64,000 bases of DNA from Ferirhizobium litorale (GCA_030028905.1 JALDYZ010000006.1:186001-250000), one strand, 5' to 3'; counted from the stretch's first letter, positions 43,393-58,656 are shown. Translations and numbers: made by a program. The notes: a model not told the origin generated them from the sequence alone.

Positions 43393-45093
43393 ATGGCGAC
43401 GATCAACGGCAGCAACGTGTCGGAACGAATCGACGGCACCGATGCGAATGATACTCTGAGGGGCCTCGGCGGCAGCGACACCATCAAGGCTGGCCAGGGA
43501 AACGATACCGTCGCCGGCGGAAACGGTGCAGACAGGGTTTTCGGCGGAGGCGGCAATGACGTCATCTACGGGTATGGAGCGGCGGACCTGAATGCCAACT
43601 CGGGCACCATCCGCGCGACCCTTCTCGCCGATGCAGGCTCCGGTGCGGTCTATCTGACGACCGCGCCCGGCGACGACGGGCACGTCTATTCCGTCAACAA
43701 GACGACCGGTATCATCGCCCGGATCGATATAGATACGGGTCAGATGACCACGTTTCTCAACATTCCCAACGGGCAATTCGGAAAGGAACGCGAAGGCGGC
43801 GTGCTGAGTGTCGCATTCCATCCCGACTATCAGGTGAATGGACGGTTCTTCGTGTTCGTCACGACCGCCGCGGGAGACCTTGCGGTGCGTGAGTACCAAG
43901 CAAACGGGCAGGGAACGCCGGACCTGATCCAGACGGTCATCCGCATCCCCCATCCGGTAAACGGCAACCACAATGGCGGTTTTGTCGGCTTCGGGCCCGA
44001 TGGCTATCTCTACATCACTACTGGCGACGGTGGCGGCGCCAACGATCCGAACGGCAACGCCCAGAACCTGAGTTCGCTGCTCGGCAAGATCCTGCGCATC
44101 GATGTCGATGGTGACGACTTTCCCGCGAATGCCAGCCGGAACTACGCCATTCCGGACGACAATCCTTTCGCTGGTGCGACTCCCGGGCGTGACGAGATCT
44201 GGGCCTATGGACTTCGCAATCCGTGGCGCATGAGCTTCGATCCGAAGACCGGCGACCTCTATATCGGCGATGTCGGCCAGAACGCCTTCGAGGAAATCAA
44301 CCATGTAAAAGCGGGCTCGCCCACCGGCCTCAATTTCGGATGGAACTACCGGGAAGGTCTCGTCGCCGGGCCGGGGACTCCGCCTGCAAATCCTCCACCG
44401 ATGGAGGACCCGGTCTTCGTCTATTCGCACAACAGCGACAATGCCTCGGTCACGGGCGGTCACGTCTACCGGGGGCCAGCACCGGGCCTGCAGGGCAACT
44501 ATTTCTTTTCCGATTTCGTCACCGGGAAGATCTACACTCTGCGGATGACGAATGGAGGACCGGAAGATGCCATCGAGCGAACGGCGCAGATCCGTGGTGC
44601 GGATGTCGGCAATATCGCCTCATTCGGCACAGATGCCCGCGGCAACCTCTACGCGGTGTCCCTTTCGGGCGGGATCTACCGTCTCGATCCGACCACCGCC
44701 GCCGGCGATGGCAGGGATGAATTGCACGGCGGTCCGGGCAACGACCGGATCTATGGCGGCGCGGGCAACGACCAGTTGTTCGGCGGAACCGGCCGCGACA
44801 CGCTGTCCGGGGGTATCGGTAACGATGTGCTTACCGGCGATGGCGGTGCCGACATGTTCCTCTTCGCACCGGATTCCGGGCGCGACCGCATCACCGATTT
44901 CAATCCGGCAGGAGCATCGCATGATGTGGTAGACCTGAGCGCGGCGGGGATCGCCGATAGCTTTGCCGAACTCAGGGATGATCATATGGTTCAGAATGGT
45001 GACGATGTCGTCATCAGCGGCCCCGGTGGCATCCGCATCCGCATAGAGGACGTGACCATTGCCGAGTTGGACCGCAGCGACTTTATCCTCTAG
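43393..45093 (+). CDS. PQQ-type sugar dehydrogenase domain flanked by RTX repeats
   Basis: 566 residues in three parts. Residues 24-62 are RTX-like calcium-binding nonapeptides (GGSDTIKAG, GNDTVAGG, GADRVFGGG, GNDVIYGYG). Residues 70-435 are a soluble glucose/sorbosone dehydrogenase beta-propeller: NHNGGFVGFGPDGYLYITTG with the expected catalytic His193, and DEIWAYGLRNPWRMSFDP. Residues 438-484 are a second RTX block, followed by a C-terminal export domain. No signal peptide, so type I secretion is expected. GGGAGG lies before the ATG. It would oxidise a sugar outside the cell with PQQ, feeding a quinone or other acceptor. The N-terminal RTX block is unusual. Confidence 0.88.
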   Translation: MATINGSNVSERIDGTDANDTLRGLGGSDTIKAGQGNDTVAGGNGADRVFGGGGNDVIYGYGAADLNANSGTIRATLLADAGSGAVYLTTAPGDDGHVYSVNKTTGIIARIDIDTGQMTTFLNIPNGQFGKEREGGVLSVAFHPDYQVNGRFFVFVTTAAGDLAVREYQANGQGTPDLIQTVIRIPHPVNGNHNGGFVGFGPDGYLYITTGDGGGANDPNGNAQNLSSLLGKILRIDVDGDDFPANASRNYAIPDDNPFAGATPGRDEIWAYGLRNPWRMSFDPKTGDLYIGDVGQNAFEEINHVKAGSPTGLNFGWNYREGLVAGPGTPPANPPPMEDPVFVYSHNSDNASVTGGHVYRGPAPGLQGNYFFSDFVTGKIYTLRMTNGGPEDAIERTAQIRGADVGNIASFGTDARGNLYAVSLSGGIYRLDPTTAAGDGRDELHGGPGNDRIYGGAGNDQLFGGTGRDTLSGGIGNDVLTGDGGADMFLFAPDSGRDRITDFNPAGASHDVVDLSAAGIADSFAELRDDHMVQNGDDVVISGPGGIRIRIEDVTIAELDRSDFIL

Positions 45094-45099
45094 AGGCGT

Positions 45100-45768
45100 T
45101 CAGGCTTCTCCACGCTTTTCCCGCTTCATGCGGGCAATATCGCGGAGCGCACCGACCAACACCTCGGGAGACTGGGCGCCGCTGACGGCATACTGCTGGT
45201 CGAAGATGAAGAACGGCACGCCGGCTACGCCCATCTGCTGCGCTGCCGAGATTTCGCCCTTGATCATGTCGCGGTCCGCGTCGGACGCAAGCAGCGTTTC
45301 AACCACCTTGGCGTCCATTCCCGCTTCTGTGGCGATGTCGACGAGTACGGCCCGGTCGCCGATATTGCGCCCTTCCTCGAAATTCGCCTTGAAGAGTGCC
45401 GAGACAACCTTGCCCTGCATCTCCCGTCCCTCGGCATGAGCCCAGAGCAGCAGACGGTGCGCATCCATGGTGTTCGGGCCGACCTTGATGGCATCGAAGT
45501 CGAACGCGATGCCGGCTTCGTTCCCGAGGCCAGTCAGCACTTCGTGAGCCTTGTCCATTTTCTCCTTGCCGCCGAGCTTGGCGGCAAGCGCCGCCTGCTG
45601 GTCGACGCCTTCGGGCGGATAGTCGGGGTTGAGCTGGTAAGGGCGCCAGTTCACCTCCACGCCGACCTCGTCCTGAACTTCGGCAATGGCCTGATCGAGA
45701 CGTGCCTTGCCAAGGTAGCACCAAGGGCAAACAACATCCGATACGATGTCGATGACGATGTTTTCCAT
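45100..45768 (-). CDS. DsbA-family oxidoreductase, FrnE type
   Basis: 222 residues with a thioredoxin fold and a helical insertion. The redox motif CPWC occurs at about residue 14 (DVVCPWCYLGKARL), and the cis-Pro loop is in GVAGVPFFIFDQQYAVSGAQ. No signal peptide, so it is cytoplasmic, like FrnE and 2-hydroxychromene-isomerase-like proteins. It probably acts as a disulfide oxidoreductase or isomerase; substrate unknown. Convergent with the dehydrogenase gene, 6 bases apart. Confidence 0.9.
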   Translation of the reverse strand: MENIVIDIVSDVVCPWCYLGKARLDQAIAEVQDEVGVEVNWRPYQLNPDYPPEGVDQQAALAAKLGGKEKMDKAHEVLTGLGNEAGIAFDFDAIKVGPNTMDAHRLLLWAHAEGREMQGKVVSALFKANFEEGRNIGDRAVLVDIATEAGMDAKVVETLLASDADRDMIKGEISAAQQMGVAGVPFFIFDQQYAVSGAQSPEVLVGALRDIARMKREKRGEA

Positions 45769-45887
45769 GGCGTATTCCTTTCCGGTTCTGGCGCGCGCGA
45801 GCCCTTACCCCGATCTAGGCGCCATGACGCGATCTTGCAACCGGTTACCCGAAAGTAACCGGCAATAGAGGTGCGGCTATGCGGCGA

Positions 45888-47690
45888 TCACTGGACCCGA
45901 GCATCCCACCAGGCGGGCAATTGATAGCCGTAGAGCGGCAGGATGTCGGGGTGCTGAATGTAGTTGCGACGTGCAATCCATTGCTGACCGATGTGGTACA
46001 GCGGAACGACGTAGTGGCCGCTCAACAACATGCGGTCATGGGCGCGCACTGCGGCGCGAAAGTCCTCGGCGGTGCGCGCCGAAAGGATATTTTCTATGAT
46101 GCGATCGACATCGGGATCGGCAACACCGGCATAATTCTCGCTACCGTCGCGATCGCGCGAGATCGAGCCCCAGCGGCCGACCTGTTCGACGCCGGGCGAC
46201 AGGGACGAGGGAAAAGCCTTGATGATCATGTCGTAGTTGAAACTGATCGTCCGGCTCTGGAATTGCGAGTCATCGACTGTCCTGACCGTCGCGGCGATGC
46301 CAAGTGCCTTCAGCGAGCGCTGGTAGGCAAGCGCCAGGCGTTCCTGGTCCGGGTTCTGGGTCATGATCTCGAAGGTCAACTGCCTGCCGGATGCATCGAC
46401 CATCTTGCTGTCCTTGATCGAATAGCCCGCCTCGGTGAACTTGTCGAAAGCCTGGCGCAACACCTTGCGATCACGGCCCGAGCCGTCGGTGACAGGCAGT
46501 CGGTAACTGCCATCCAGGATCGCCGGATCGATCCGCTTGACGGCCGGACCGAGAATCTCGAGTTCCCGCCCGTCGGCAGGATTGCCCATGCTCGCAAGCT
46601 CGGAGTTCTGCCAGTAACTCTGCGTGCGCTTGTAGGCACCTTCGAACAGCGTCCGGTTGGCCCATTCAAAATCAAAGGCCAGCATCAGGCCTTCGCGAAC
46701 GCGTGGATCGGAGAACATCGGCCGGCGGGTATTGAAGACGAACCCGAGCATGCCGGTCGGCACCTTTGGCTCGAAGACCTCCTTGACGATCGCCCCTGAC
46801 GTCGCCGCCGGAAAATCATAGGCACGGGCCCAATGGACGGGCGCGCCGTCCTGGTAGATGTCGATGTCGCCCTTCTTGAAAGCCTCGAACAAAGTGCTTT
46901 CCTGCAGGAAGTACTCGACCGATATTTCGTCATAGTTGTCCAACCCGACCTTCGAGGGGATATTCTTGCCCCAGTAGTCCGGATTGCGTTCGAAGAGGAT
47001 CCGCTCGCCTGGCTTCAGCGATTTGACGCGGTACGGTCCTGAGCCGATCGGGATCTCCAGCGAGGAGCGATCGAAGGTGTCGGGATCGATGGCATGTTTC
47101 GGCAGGACCGGCGACAGCGCGAGAATCAAAGGCGTTTCGCGATCCGCCTTGTCGTTGAAGGTGAAGCGGACGCTGTTTTCGCCGACCTTCTCCATCTTCT
47201 CCACCGTCTCGAGCCGGCGGCTGAAGGGAACGCGACCCTTGTCGCGCAGAAGCTCGAAGGTGAAGATGACGTCGTCGGCCGTCACCGGCTGCCCGTCCGA
47301 CCATCTGGCCGCGGGGTTCAGGTTGAACTGGATGAAGCTGCGCTTGTCGTCCCACTCGACCGATTCGGCCAGCAGCCCGTACATGCTGAACGCTTCGTCG
47401 CGCGAGCGCTGCATCAGTGATTCGAAAACCAGATTGCCGAATTCCGGATCCCACATGCCGCGCGCCGTGGTACGCATGCTCTTGAGGATGAACGGATTGA
47501 GACTGTCGAAGGTGCCAACGACGCCATAGGTAATGCGCCCGCCCTTTTTGACGTCCGGATTGACGTAGCTGAAATGCGCATAGTCGCGGGGCAGGGCGGG
47601 TTCGCCGTGCATGGCGATCCCGTGCAGCGGCTCGGCTGACGCCTCGACACAGAACAGCAAGGCCAGGCAACCGATCAGAACACGTCTCAA
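45888..47690 (-). CDS. YejA-like extracellular solute-binding protein (orphan)
   Basis: 600 residues, signal peptide ending EASA/EPLHG. Family 5 oligopeptide-type binding protein: YVNPDVKKGGRITYGVVGTF, RWSDGQPVTADDVIFTFELL and GVADPDVDRIIENILSA follow the YejA (microcin C/peptide) subgroup. TTG start with AGGAAGAAG 4-12 bases upstream. No yejBEF permease or ATPase genes are adjacent, so it must use transporter parts encoded elsewhere or be diverged. The likely ligand is an oligopeptide. Confidence 0.88.
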   Translation of the reverse strand: MRRVLIGCLALLFCVEASAEPLHGIAMHGEPALPRDYAHFSYVNPDVKKGGRITYGVVGTFDSLNPFILKSMRTTARGMWDPEFGNLVFESLMQRSRDEAFSMYGLLAESVEWDDKRSFIQFNLNPAARWSDGQPVTADDVIFTFELLRDKGRVPFSRRLETVEKMEKVGENSVRFTFNDKADRETPLILALSPVLPKHAIDPDTFDRSSLEIPIGSGPYRVKSLKPGERILFERNPDYWGKNIPSKVGLDNYDEISVEYFLQESTLFEAFKKGDIDIYQDGAPVHWARAYDFPAATSGAIVKEVFEPKVPTGMLGFVFNTRRPMFSDPRVREGLMLAFDFEWANRTLFEGAYKRTQSYWQNSELASMGNPADGRELEILGPAVKRIDPAILDGSYRLPVTDGSGRDRKVLRQAFDKFTEAGYSIKDSKMVDASGRQLTFEIMTQNPDQERLALAYQRSLKALGIAATVRTVDDSQFQSRTISFNYDMIIKAFPSSLSPGVEQVGRWGSISRDRDGSENYAGVADPDVDRIIENILSARTAEDFRAAVRAHDRMLLSGHYVVPLYHIGQQWIARRNYIQHPDILPLYGYQLPAWWDARVQ

Positions 47691-48055
47691 CTCTTCTTCC
47701 TTTCGCTACCCTTGCGCAATCCCTAGACGCATTCGGAGACAGAATCGGGCCGAATCACGTAGATTTCCCCGTATCGAGGCAAACCAGACAATGTTGCCGC
47801 CACCCGATGCGATTCTCCGACGAAGTTATCATGGAGCATCGCCATACAAACACCGCGGGCACGGAAATATTAAGGCTGCACATCAAATGGCCAAAGAAAT
47901 GCTGGATATCTCCATGATGGCGATGTAACAGGTGAACCGGAATATATGGGTCATGCTCTTGCCTCATTTGAGCGACAGGTGAACGGCATCGCGACCCAAC
48001 CACACAGGATCGGATGACTACCGTTCCGCACCGGATTTCAGGAGACGGATTCGTT
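47691..48055. other. 365-base intergenic region
   Basis: Between the divergent YejA-like and IalB-family genes. It should carry both promoters. A 45-codon frame on the plus strand (47791-47928) has no ribosome site and no family features. No clear regulatory palindrome was identified. Confidence 0.4.
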
Positions 48056-48688
48056 ATGATGTTCAATGCAAACAACACCATGCGGGCGGCACTGTCTGTA
48101 CTCGCTCTTTCGGTCGGAGCGGCTGCGGCACCGGCCGTTTCCCAGGCGCAGGAGGCCGGCGCTGGCCAGGCCCCGCTCGGCTGGTTCAAGACCTGCAGCA
48201 AGCAGGAAGACAATGACATCTGCGCCGTCCAGAACATCGTACGAGCCAACAGCGGCCAGATGATCACCGCAGTCGGAGTCATCTCGATCAGCGGCAAGGT
48301 CAACCGCAAGCTGCTTCAGGTTTCGGTGCCGTCGGCTCGCCTGATTCCGCCGGGCATCATGATGCAGATCGATGGCGGCAAGGGGCAGAAGCTCGACTAT
48401 GCCGTCTGCCTGCCGGATCGTTGCACTGCCGAAATCGTCCTGACCGACGCGATCATCGCCAGCATGAAGAAGGGCAACGAAGTCGTCTTCACCTCGATGA
48501 ATTTCCGCCGTGCGCCCAACCCGATCAAGATCGCGCTTACCGGATTTACCGGTGCCTATGATGGCGAGCCGATGTCGGAATCGAAGCTGGCCGAAAGCCA
48601 GCGTAGCCTCGAAGAAGGCATGCAGAAGAAGGCCGTGGAAGCTCGCAAGAAGCTCGAAGAGGCCCAGAAGGCCGCCAAGCAGAACTGA
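48056..48688 (+). CDS. Invasion-associated locus B (IalB) family protein
   Basis: 210 residues from the ATG at 48056 with GGAGA upstream. Signal peptide cleaves near SQA/QEA. The mature domain shows GWFKTCSKQEDNDICAVQN with paired cysteines, and KLDYAVCLPDRCTAEI, the IalB hallmarks, followed by a lysine-rich C-terminal helix. IalB of Bartonella aids erythrocyte invasion, but rhizobial homologues are common periplasmic proteins of unknown role. Followed by a strong terminator. Confidence 0.88.
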   Translation: MMFNANNTMRAALSVLALSVGAAAAPAVSQAQEAGAGQAPLGWFKTCSKQEDNDICAVQNIVRANSGQMITAVGVISISGKVNRKLLQVSVPSARLIPPGIMMQIDGGKGQKLDYAVCLPDRCTAEIVLTDAIIASMKKGNEVVFTSMNFRRAPNPIKIALTGFTGAYDGEPMSESKLAESQRSLEEGMQKKAVEARKKLEEAQKAAKQN

Positions 48689-48716
48689 TCTGCGCAATCA
48701 GACGACGTCAAAGACC

Positions 48717-48750
48717 AGAAAGCCCGGAGCGATCCGGGCTTTCTCGTTTG
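48717..48750 (+). terminator. Terminator after the IalB-family gene
   Basis: A 12-base perfect stem (AGAAAGCCCGGA with TCCGGGCTTTCT) and a GCGA tetraloop, followed by a short T-containing stretch. Confidence 0.85.
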
Positions 48751-48761
48751 GGAGCATAAGA

Positions 48762-48790
48762 AAGGGGCCCGCTTCCGGGCCCCACCATTT
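48762..48790 (-). terminator. Terminator after hspQ
   Basis: GGGGCCCG and CGGGCCCC around CTTC form an 8-base stem. Read on the minus strand it lies about 30 bases after the hspQ stop and is followed by CCTTTCTT. Back to back with the IalB terminator. Confidence 0.65.
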
Positions 48791-48814
48791 TTCACCGTCG
48801 AGCAAACTTGCTCG

Positions 48815-49144
48815 TCAGTTAGCCATGCTGGCCTTGTGCATGAGTTCTCCCGACGGGCCTAGGTCGAAGATCTGGGCGATCTGCGGGTTCCGCAAGGGGA
48901 CCTCGCTGTCGTCGGTGACGAGGTTCTGTTCCGACACGTAGGCCACGTATTCCGTTTCGTCATTCTCGGCGAGGAGATGATAGAACGGCTGGTCCTTGCT
49001 CGGACGAACTTCAATCGGAATGGAATTCCACCATTCCTCCGTATTCGCGAATTCTGGGTCGACATCAAAGATAACGCCGCGGAACGGGAAGACCTTGTGA
49101 CGGACCACTTCGCCAATTCGGAATTTTGCGTTGCGTTGTATCAT
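48815..49144 (-). CDS. hspQ: Heat-shock protein HspQ (YccV-like hemimethylated-DNA-binding domain)
   Basis: 109 residues from the ATG at 49144, with AGGAAAGGAAC upstream. The domain motif FRIGEVVRHKVFPFRGVIFDVDP is N-terminal and YVAYVSEQNLV follows. In E. coli HspQ is a small factor influencing Lon specificity and DnaA stability. An in-frame extension to 49165 is not needed. Convergent with the IalB-family gene. Confidence 0.92.
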   Translation of the reverse strand: MIQRNAKFRIGEVVRHKVFPFRGVIFDVDPEFANTEEWWNSIPIEVRPSKDQPFYHLLAENDETEYVAYVSEQNLVTDDSEVPLRNPQIAQIFDLGPSGELMHKASMAN

Positions 49145-49358
49145 GTTCAGTTCCTTTCCTCCCATATTTGGGGGTTAGGCGCCTGAACATCAAGGTACAG
49201 CGACGACCGCCTCGACAACACCCCTACCAATGGGTAGGGCGAGCCATCCGACAGTTTTAATCCGCCCATCCGCCCCGGAAAGGATGTTCCGGCAGGCCGA
49301 TGGCCTCTGCGTCGGAGTGCCATCGCACGCATGCACCCGAATATCAGGCAAAAAATGA

Positions 49359-49424
49359 AAAACCGGCAGCAACCACATGGTTCCCGCCGGTTTTCGAGGC
49401 TCCGGGCTCCGCAAGCGGAGCCCG
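49359..49424 (-). terminator. Tandem hairpins terminating glnA
   Basis: Reading from glnA, first comes the 10-base stem CGGGCTCCGC/GCGGAGCCCG with an AA loop (49403-49424). Then comes AAAACCGGC/GCCGGTTTT (49359-49394), with an inner AACC/GGTT helix, followed on the minus strand by a T-rich tail. The second hairpin is the intrinsic terminator; the first may stabilise the message. Confidence 0.85.
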
Positions 49425-49435
49425 TCGTCCGTCCA

Positions 49436-50845
49436 TCAGACGGAATAGTACATGTCGAACTCGACCGGGTGCGGGGTCATTTCGAAGCGCATGACTTCCG
49501 CCATCTTCAGCTCGATGAAGGCATCGATCTGATCGTCGTCGAACACGCCGCCGGCCGTCAGGAACTTGCGGTCCTTGTCGAGGCTTTCCAGGGCTTCACG
49601 CAGCGAGCCGCAAACCGTCGGGATCTTCTTCAGTTCCTTCGGCGGCAGGTCGTAAAGGTCCTTGTCCATGGCCTTGCCCGGATGGATCTTGTTCTTGATG
49701 CCGTCGAGGCCGGCCATCAGCATGGCAGCGAAGGCAAGGTAGGGGTTGGCGGTCGGGTCGGGGAAGCGGACTTCAACGCGCTTTGCCTTCGGGTTGGTGC
49801 CGAACGGAATACGGCACGAAGCCGAACGGTTGCGTGCGGAGTAGGCGAGCAGGACCGGTGCTTCGTAGCCGGGGACGAGACGCTTGTAGGAGTTCGTCGA
49901 CGGGTTGGTGAAGGCGTTGAGCGCCTTGGCATGCTTGATGATGCCGCCGATGAAGAACAGGCAGGTTTCGGAAAGACCTGCATATTCATCGCCTGCAAAA
50001 GTCGGCTTGCCGCCCTTCCAGATCGAAAGGTGGACGTGCATGCCCGAACCGTTGTCGCCAAAGATCGGCTTCGGCATGAAGGTGGCCGTCTTGCCGTAGG
50101 CGTTCGCGACCTGATGCACGACGTACTTGTAGATCTGCATCTTGTCGGCGTTGCGGGTCAGCGCGTCGAACTTCACGCCCAACTCGTGCTGTGCTGCGGC
50201 AACTTCGTGGTGATGCTTTTCAACGGTCACGCCCATTTCGGCCATGACGGTCAGCATTTCCGAACGCATGTCCTGGCAGCTGTCGACCGGCGGAACCGGG
50301 AAGTAGCCGCCCTTGACGCGCGGGCGGTGACCGAGGTTGCCGGTCTCGTAGTCGGTGTCGTCGTTGGACGGCAGTTCGGTGGAGTCCAGCTTGAAGCCGG
50401 TGTTGTACGGATCGGCCTTGTACTTGACGTCGTCGAAGACGAAGAATTCGGCTTCAGGGCCGACATAGACGGTGTCGCCGATACCCGATGCCTTGAGGTA
50501 GGCTTCGGCCTTCTTGGCGGTACCGCGCGGGTCGCGGTTGTAGGCTTCGCCCGAAACCGGGTCGAGAATGTCGCAGAGGACGACCATGGTCGACTGGGCG
50601 AAGAACGGATCCATGTGGACCGTCTCGACGTCCGGCATCAGCACCATGTCGGATTCGTTGATGGCCTTCCAGCCGCCGATCGAGGAACCGTCGAACATGA
50701 CGCCGTCGGCGAACATGTCTTCATCGACGCAGGAGACGTCCATGGTGACGTGCTGCAGCTTGCCCTTGGGGTCCGTAAAGCGCAGGTCCACGAACTTGAC
50801 GTCGTTGTCCTTGATTTGTTTCAGGATATCTTTTGCAGTCGTCAT
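49436..50845 (-). CDS. glnA: Glutamine synthetase type I
   Basis: 469 residues, typical GSI-beta length. Signature segments are [12 protein letters not shown], the ATP-binding [14 protein letters not shown] and the adenylylation loop [10 protein letters not shown], whose Tyr is the AMP attachment site used by GlnE. Assimilates ammonium into glutamine. It follows glnB after 65 bases, so P-II and its main target enzyme share a transcript. ATG start preceded by AAGGAAAT. Confidence 0.98.
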   Translation of the reverse strand: MTTAKDILKQIKDNDVKFVDLRFTDPKGKLQHVTMDVSCVDEDMFADGVMFDGSSIGGWKAINESDMVLMPDVETVHMDPFFAQSTMVVLCDILDPVSGEAYNRDPRGTAKKAEAYLKASGIGDTVYVGPEAEFFVFDDVKYKADPYNTGFKLDSTELPSNDDTDYETGNLGHRPRVKGGYFPVPPVDSCQDMRSEMLTVMAEMGVTVEKHHHEVAAAQHELGVKFDALTRNADKMQIYKYVVHQVANAYGKTATFMPKPIFGDNGSGMHVHLSIWKGGKPTFAGDEYAGLSETCLFFIGGIIKHAKALNAFTNPSTNSYKRLVPGYEAPVLLAYSARNRSASCRIPFGTNPKAKRVEVRFPDPTANPYLAFAAMLMAGLDGIKNKIHPGKAMDKDLYDLPPKELKKIPTVCGSLREALESLDKDRKFLTAGGVFDDDQIDAFIELKMAEVMRFEMTPHPVEFDMYYSV

Positions 50846-50910
50846 ATAACGATTTCCTTGATGAGATGACGAATTTGTAGACCTTGCCTCCTGAAGCGAA
50901 GGCGAGGGGA

Positions 50911-53059
<2,149 letters not shown>

Positions 53060-53086
<27 letters not shown>

Positions 53087-54712
53087 CCCGGCACTTTCGA
53101 GCACCGGGTAGGCAATCGATACGACGAGCGAGTTGATCTCCTTGAGGTCGCGCATCGTATCAATATGGATTGAGCTCGAATCGTAGCTGGCGATATTGCC
53201 GTCGCGCAAACGCTGCAGGTGCTTTTCCTCGCTCAACCGCACCATGTTGCGTACGATCTCCTTCTGCGCCACCAGTTGGCGCGCATTCTCGATATCGGGG
53301 TTGACCAGCAGGTTGAAGGCGAGGCGGGTATTCTTCGTGACCTCGTCATGCATTTCCATCAACTCGCGCCAGCCCTCCGCGGAAAACTCGATCTTGCGCC
53401 CTTGCTTCTTGCGGGCACGAATCAGCATGTTCTGGGAGATGATGTCGGCCGCCTGCTCGAGCTTGATGGTCGCCCCCAACAGGTCCTGACACAGTTCGGC
53501 CGAGCGATCGTCGAGTTTGGTCTGGGAGATTTTGGCGAGGTAGAATTTGATGTCGCGGTGAATGCGGTCGATTTCGTCGTCCAGGGCCTCGATGCGGTCC
53601 ATCTTCTGCTCGTCGGGCTTTTCGAAGACCTCGAAGATCTTGGTGAGCATCAACTCGATCTTGTCGCAGACGGCCAGCACCTCGCGTGTCGCATTGGCTA
53701 GCGCTTGCTTCGGATCCTGCAGATCGGACGCGGCGAGCGCCGACATGCGGCTCTCCGGTACTGGTTCTTCGGTAGAAGGTGGTTCGGGCAGCAGGCGTTC
53801 GAGTAGGCCGGCGACGACGCTGGAAAATGCCAGACCGAGCAGGACGACGATAACGTTGATGGCAATATGCACAGTTACGACCGCATTGCCCGGATCGCTG
53901 GCGAAGACGTCCGGCGACAGCTTGAACACCAGTTGCAACACCAGTGCGCAGAGGGTCGTTGTCCCGCGGATGGCGACATTTCCGAGCGGGACGATGCGTG
54001 CAAGGCGACTTTCATTGCGGGTCAGAACGGCACCGATGATCGCCGCGCCGAAATTGGCGCCGAGGACCAGAGGGATGATCAGTTCCGGCGTCAGGAGATG
54101 ACGGTCCGCAAGCGACGCCAGCAGGAGTATGGTTGCCACGCTCGAATGGAACACCCAGGCGAGCAGCGCGGCGAGCAGGAACGCTGTGATCCAGTCCCGC
54201 GACAGGTAGTTGATAATGACCGGCAGCAGTTCGCTCTGTTTCAGCGGGTCCGATGCCTCGCCGATGAGGCGCAGCGACAAAAGCAGCAACCCCAGGCCAA
54301 TGAAAATGCGCCCGAGTTGACGCCAGTTCCGCGCCTCGCTCGCCCGGAAGGCAACAGTTCCCATGAGCAACAGGACCGGAACCAGCAATGACAGATCATG
54401 ACGCAGGATGCGGACAACGAAGGCGGACCCCAGATCGGCGCCCAGAAGTGCTGCGATACCGATCGCCGTCGACACGTAGCCGCTGGCGACGAAACCCGAA
54501 ATGATCAACGCCACCGCCGTGGCGCTCTGCAACGCGATCGCAAAGAGGAAACCGGCAATCGACGCAGTTGCCCGGTTTCGAACAGCAAGCCGCAACTTCT
54601 CCCTGAGAAGGTTGCCATAGGCCCGCTCCACGCCGGTGCGCACCATGCGCGTCGCCCACAGAAGTAGCGCGACGGCGCCGGCAAGATTGAGGAAGACAAT
54701 GGAGCCAGTCAT
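53060..54712 (-). CDS. Na/Pi-cotransporter II-related protein with PhoU-like C-terminus
   Basis: 550 residues. The N-terminal two thirds have about nine membrane helices with two inverted Na/Pi repeats (ALQSATAVALIISGF and FHSSVATILLLASLA). From about 340 a PhoU-like helical domain follows (EVLAVCDKIELMLTKIFEVF). This architecture is that of YjbB/NptA-like phosphate transporters, which may move phosphate inward or outward. No PhoB box was identified upstream. Monocistronic, with 191 bases to the next gene on this strand. Confidence 0.88.
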
Positions 54713-54903
54713 TCAACTACCGGAATGCAAAGAGAAATCAAAAGGAGACAAGTGTGGAGAAAGCAGTCCGAAAGCTTCGTCCATTGCCGGGAGCAATGAT
54801 CACGGTCGAACGACTCAGACTATCTCATTCTCGTCATTGTCACAATTTGCATACCGGTGGCTGTAGTGCGGACAAAGACAACTCGCCTGCACTCATCCCG
54901 AAT

Positions 54904-55707
54904 TTACCCGAGTCGGTTCTTCAATTCCCGTGCGCCCGTCGGAGCGTTGACCTTGCCGCCGGTGATGAAAAAGGCAAAGACATCACGCGGCGCATTCTCG
55001 ACCTTGCGCGCAGGCGCGATGAGAGGAAGGTCCTCCGGCACACCGCCCGCGGCATAGGTTTTGAGGCGGACGGCCCATTCCTCCATGGGCTTGACCGGGT
55101 AGCAGGCCTGTTCTTCATCCGTACCCTTCTGCAGGCGGGCATAGACGAAATCCGCGGTCACGTCGGCGAACATCGGGTAGTCGTCGTGATCAGCGCAAAC
55201 CGCTGCGACGCCATGCTTCGCCAGCATGTCGATGAATTCCGGCACCTGAAACGACGCATGACGCGGTTCGACCACGTGGCGCAGCGGCCGCCCGTTCAAC
55301 TCCTTGGGCAACAACGCAAGAAAGGCCTCGAAATCCTCGGGCTCGAACTTTTTTGTCGCCATGAATTGCCAGAGGATCGGACCCAGGTGATCGCCGAGTT
55401 CGACAATTCCCTGGCCTAGAAATCTTTCGATCGATGGCCCGGCTTCCGCAAGTACCTTGCGGTTGGTGCAGAACCGGCTCGCCTTGAGCGAGAAGACGAA
55501 ATCCTCCGGCACCTCTGCGGCCCATTTCGCAAAAGTCTCCGGCTTTTGCGAACTGTAATAGGTGCCGTTGACTTCGATTGCTGTCAGTTGGCGGCTGGCA
55601 TATTCGAGCTGCCGCTTCTTGGTCAGCTTCTCCGGATAGAATGTTCCCTCCCAAGGGTCGAACGTCCACCCCCCGATCCCGGTGCGAATGATGCCGGATT
55701 TGCTCAT
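54904..55707 (-). CDS. DUF72 (YecE-like) protein
   Basis: 267 residues, a TIM-barrel-like family of unknown function. Hallmarks are RTGIGGWTFDPWEGTFYPE at the N-terminus, AIEVNGTYYSSQKPETFAKW and VEPRHASFQVPEF. Cytoplasmic, no signal. A GGGAGG ribosome site precedes the ATG. It follows uvrA on the same strand by 27 bases and may be read through from it, though a link to DNA repair is not established. Confidence 0.9.
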   Translation of the reverse strand: MSKSGIIRTGIGGWTFDPWEGTFYPEKLTKKRQLEYASRQLTAIEVNGTYYSSQKPETFAKWAAEVPEDFVFSLKASRFCTNRKVLAEAGPSIERFLGQGIVELGDHLGPILWQFMATKKFEPEDFEAFLALLPKELNGRPLRHVVEPRHASFQVPEFIDMLAKHGVAAVCADHDDYPMFADVTADFVYARLQKGTDEEQACYPVKPMEEWAVRLKTYAAGGVPEDLPLIAPARKVENAPRDVFAFFITGGKVNAPTGARELKNRLG

Positions 55708-55734
55708 GCTGTCGTTCCTCCCCGAATTGTGGTC

Positions 55735-58656
<2,922 letters not shown>

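Noticed and set aside
54713-54903. Possible Pho box upstream of the Na/Pi cotransporter gene
   Set aside because: GTCATTGTCAC resembles part of a Pho box, but the 11-base direct-repeat spacing is not present.
54754-55419. Plus-strand frame with a good AAAAGGAGA ribosome-like sequence and GTG start
   Set aside because: Most of it is antisense to the DUF72 gene and the protein looks random; the upstream purine run may be chance.
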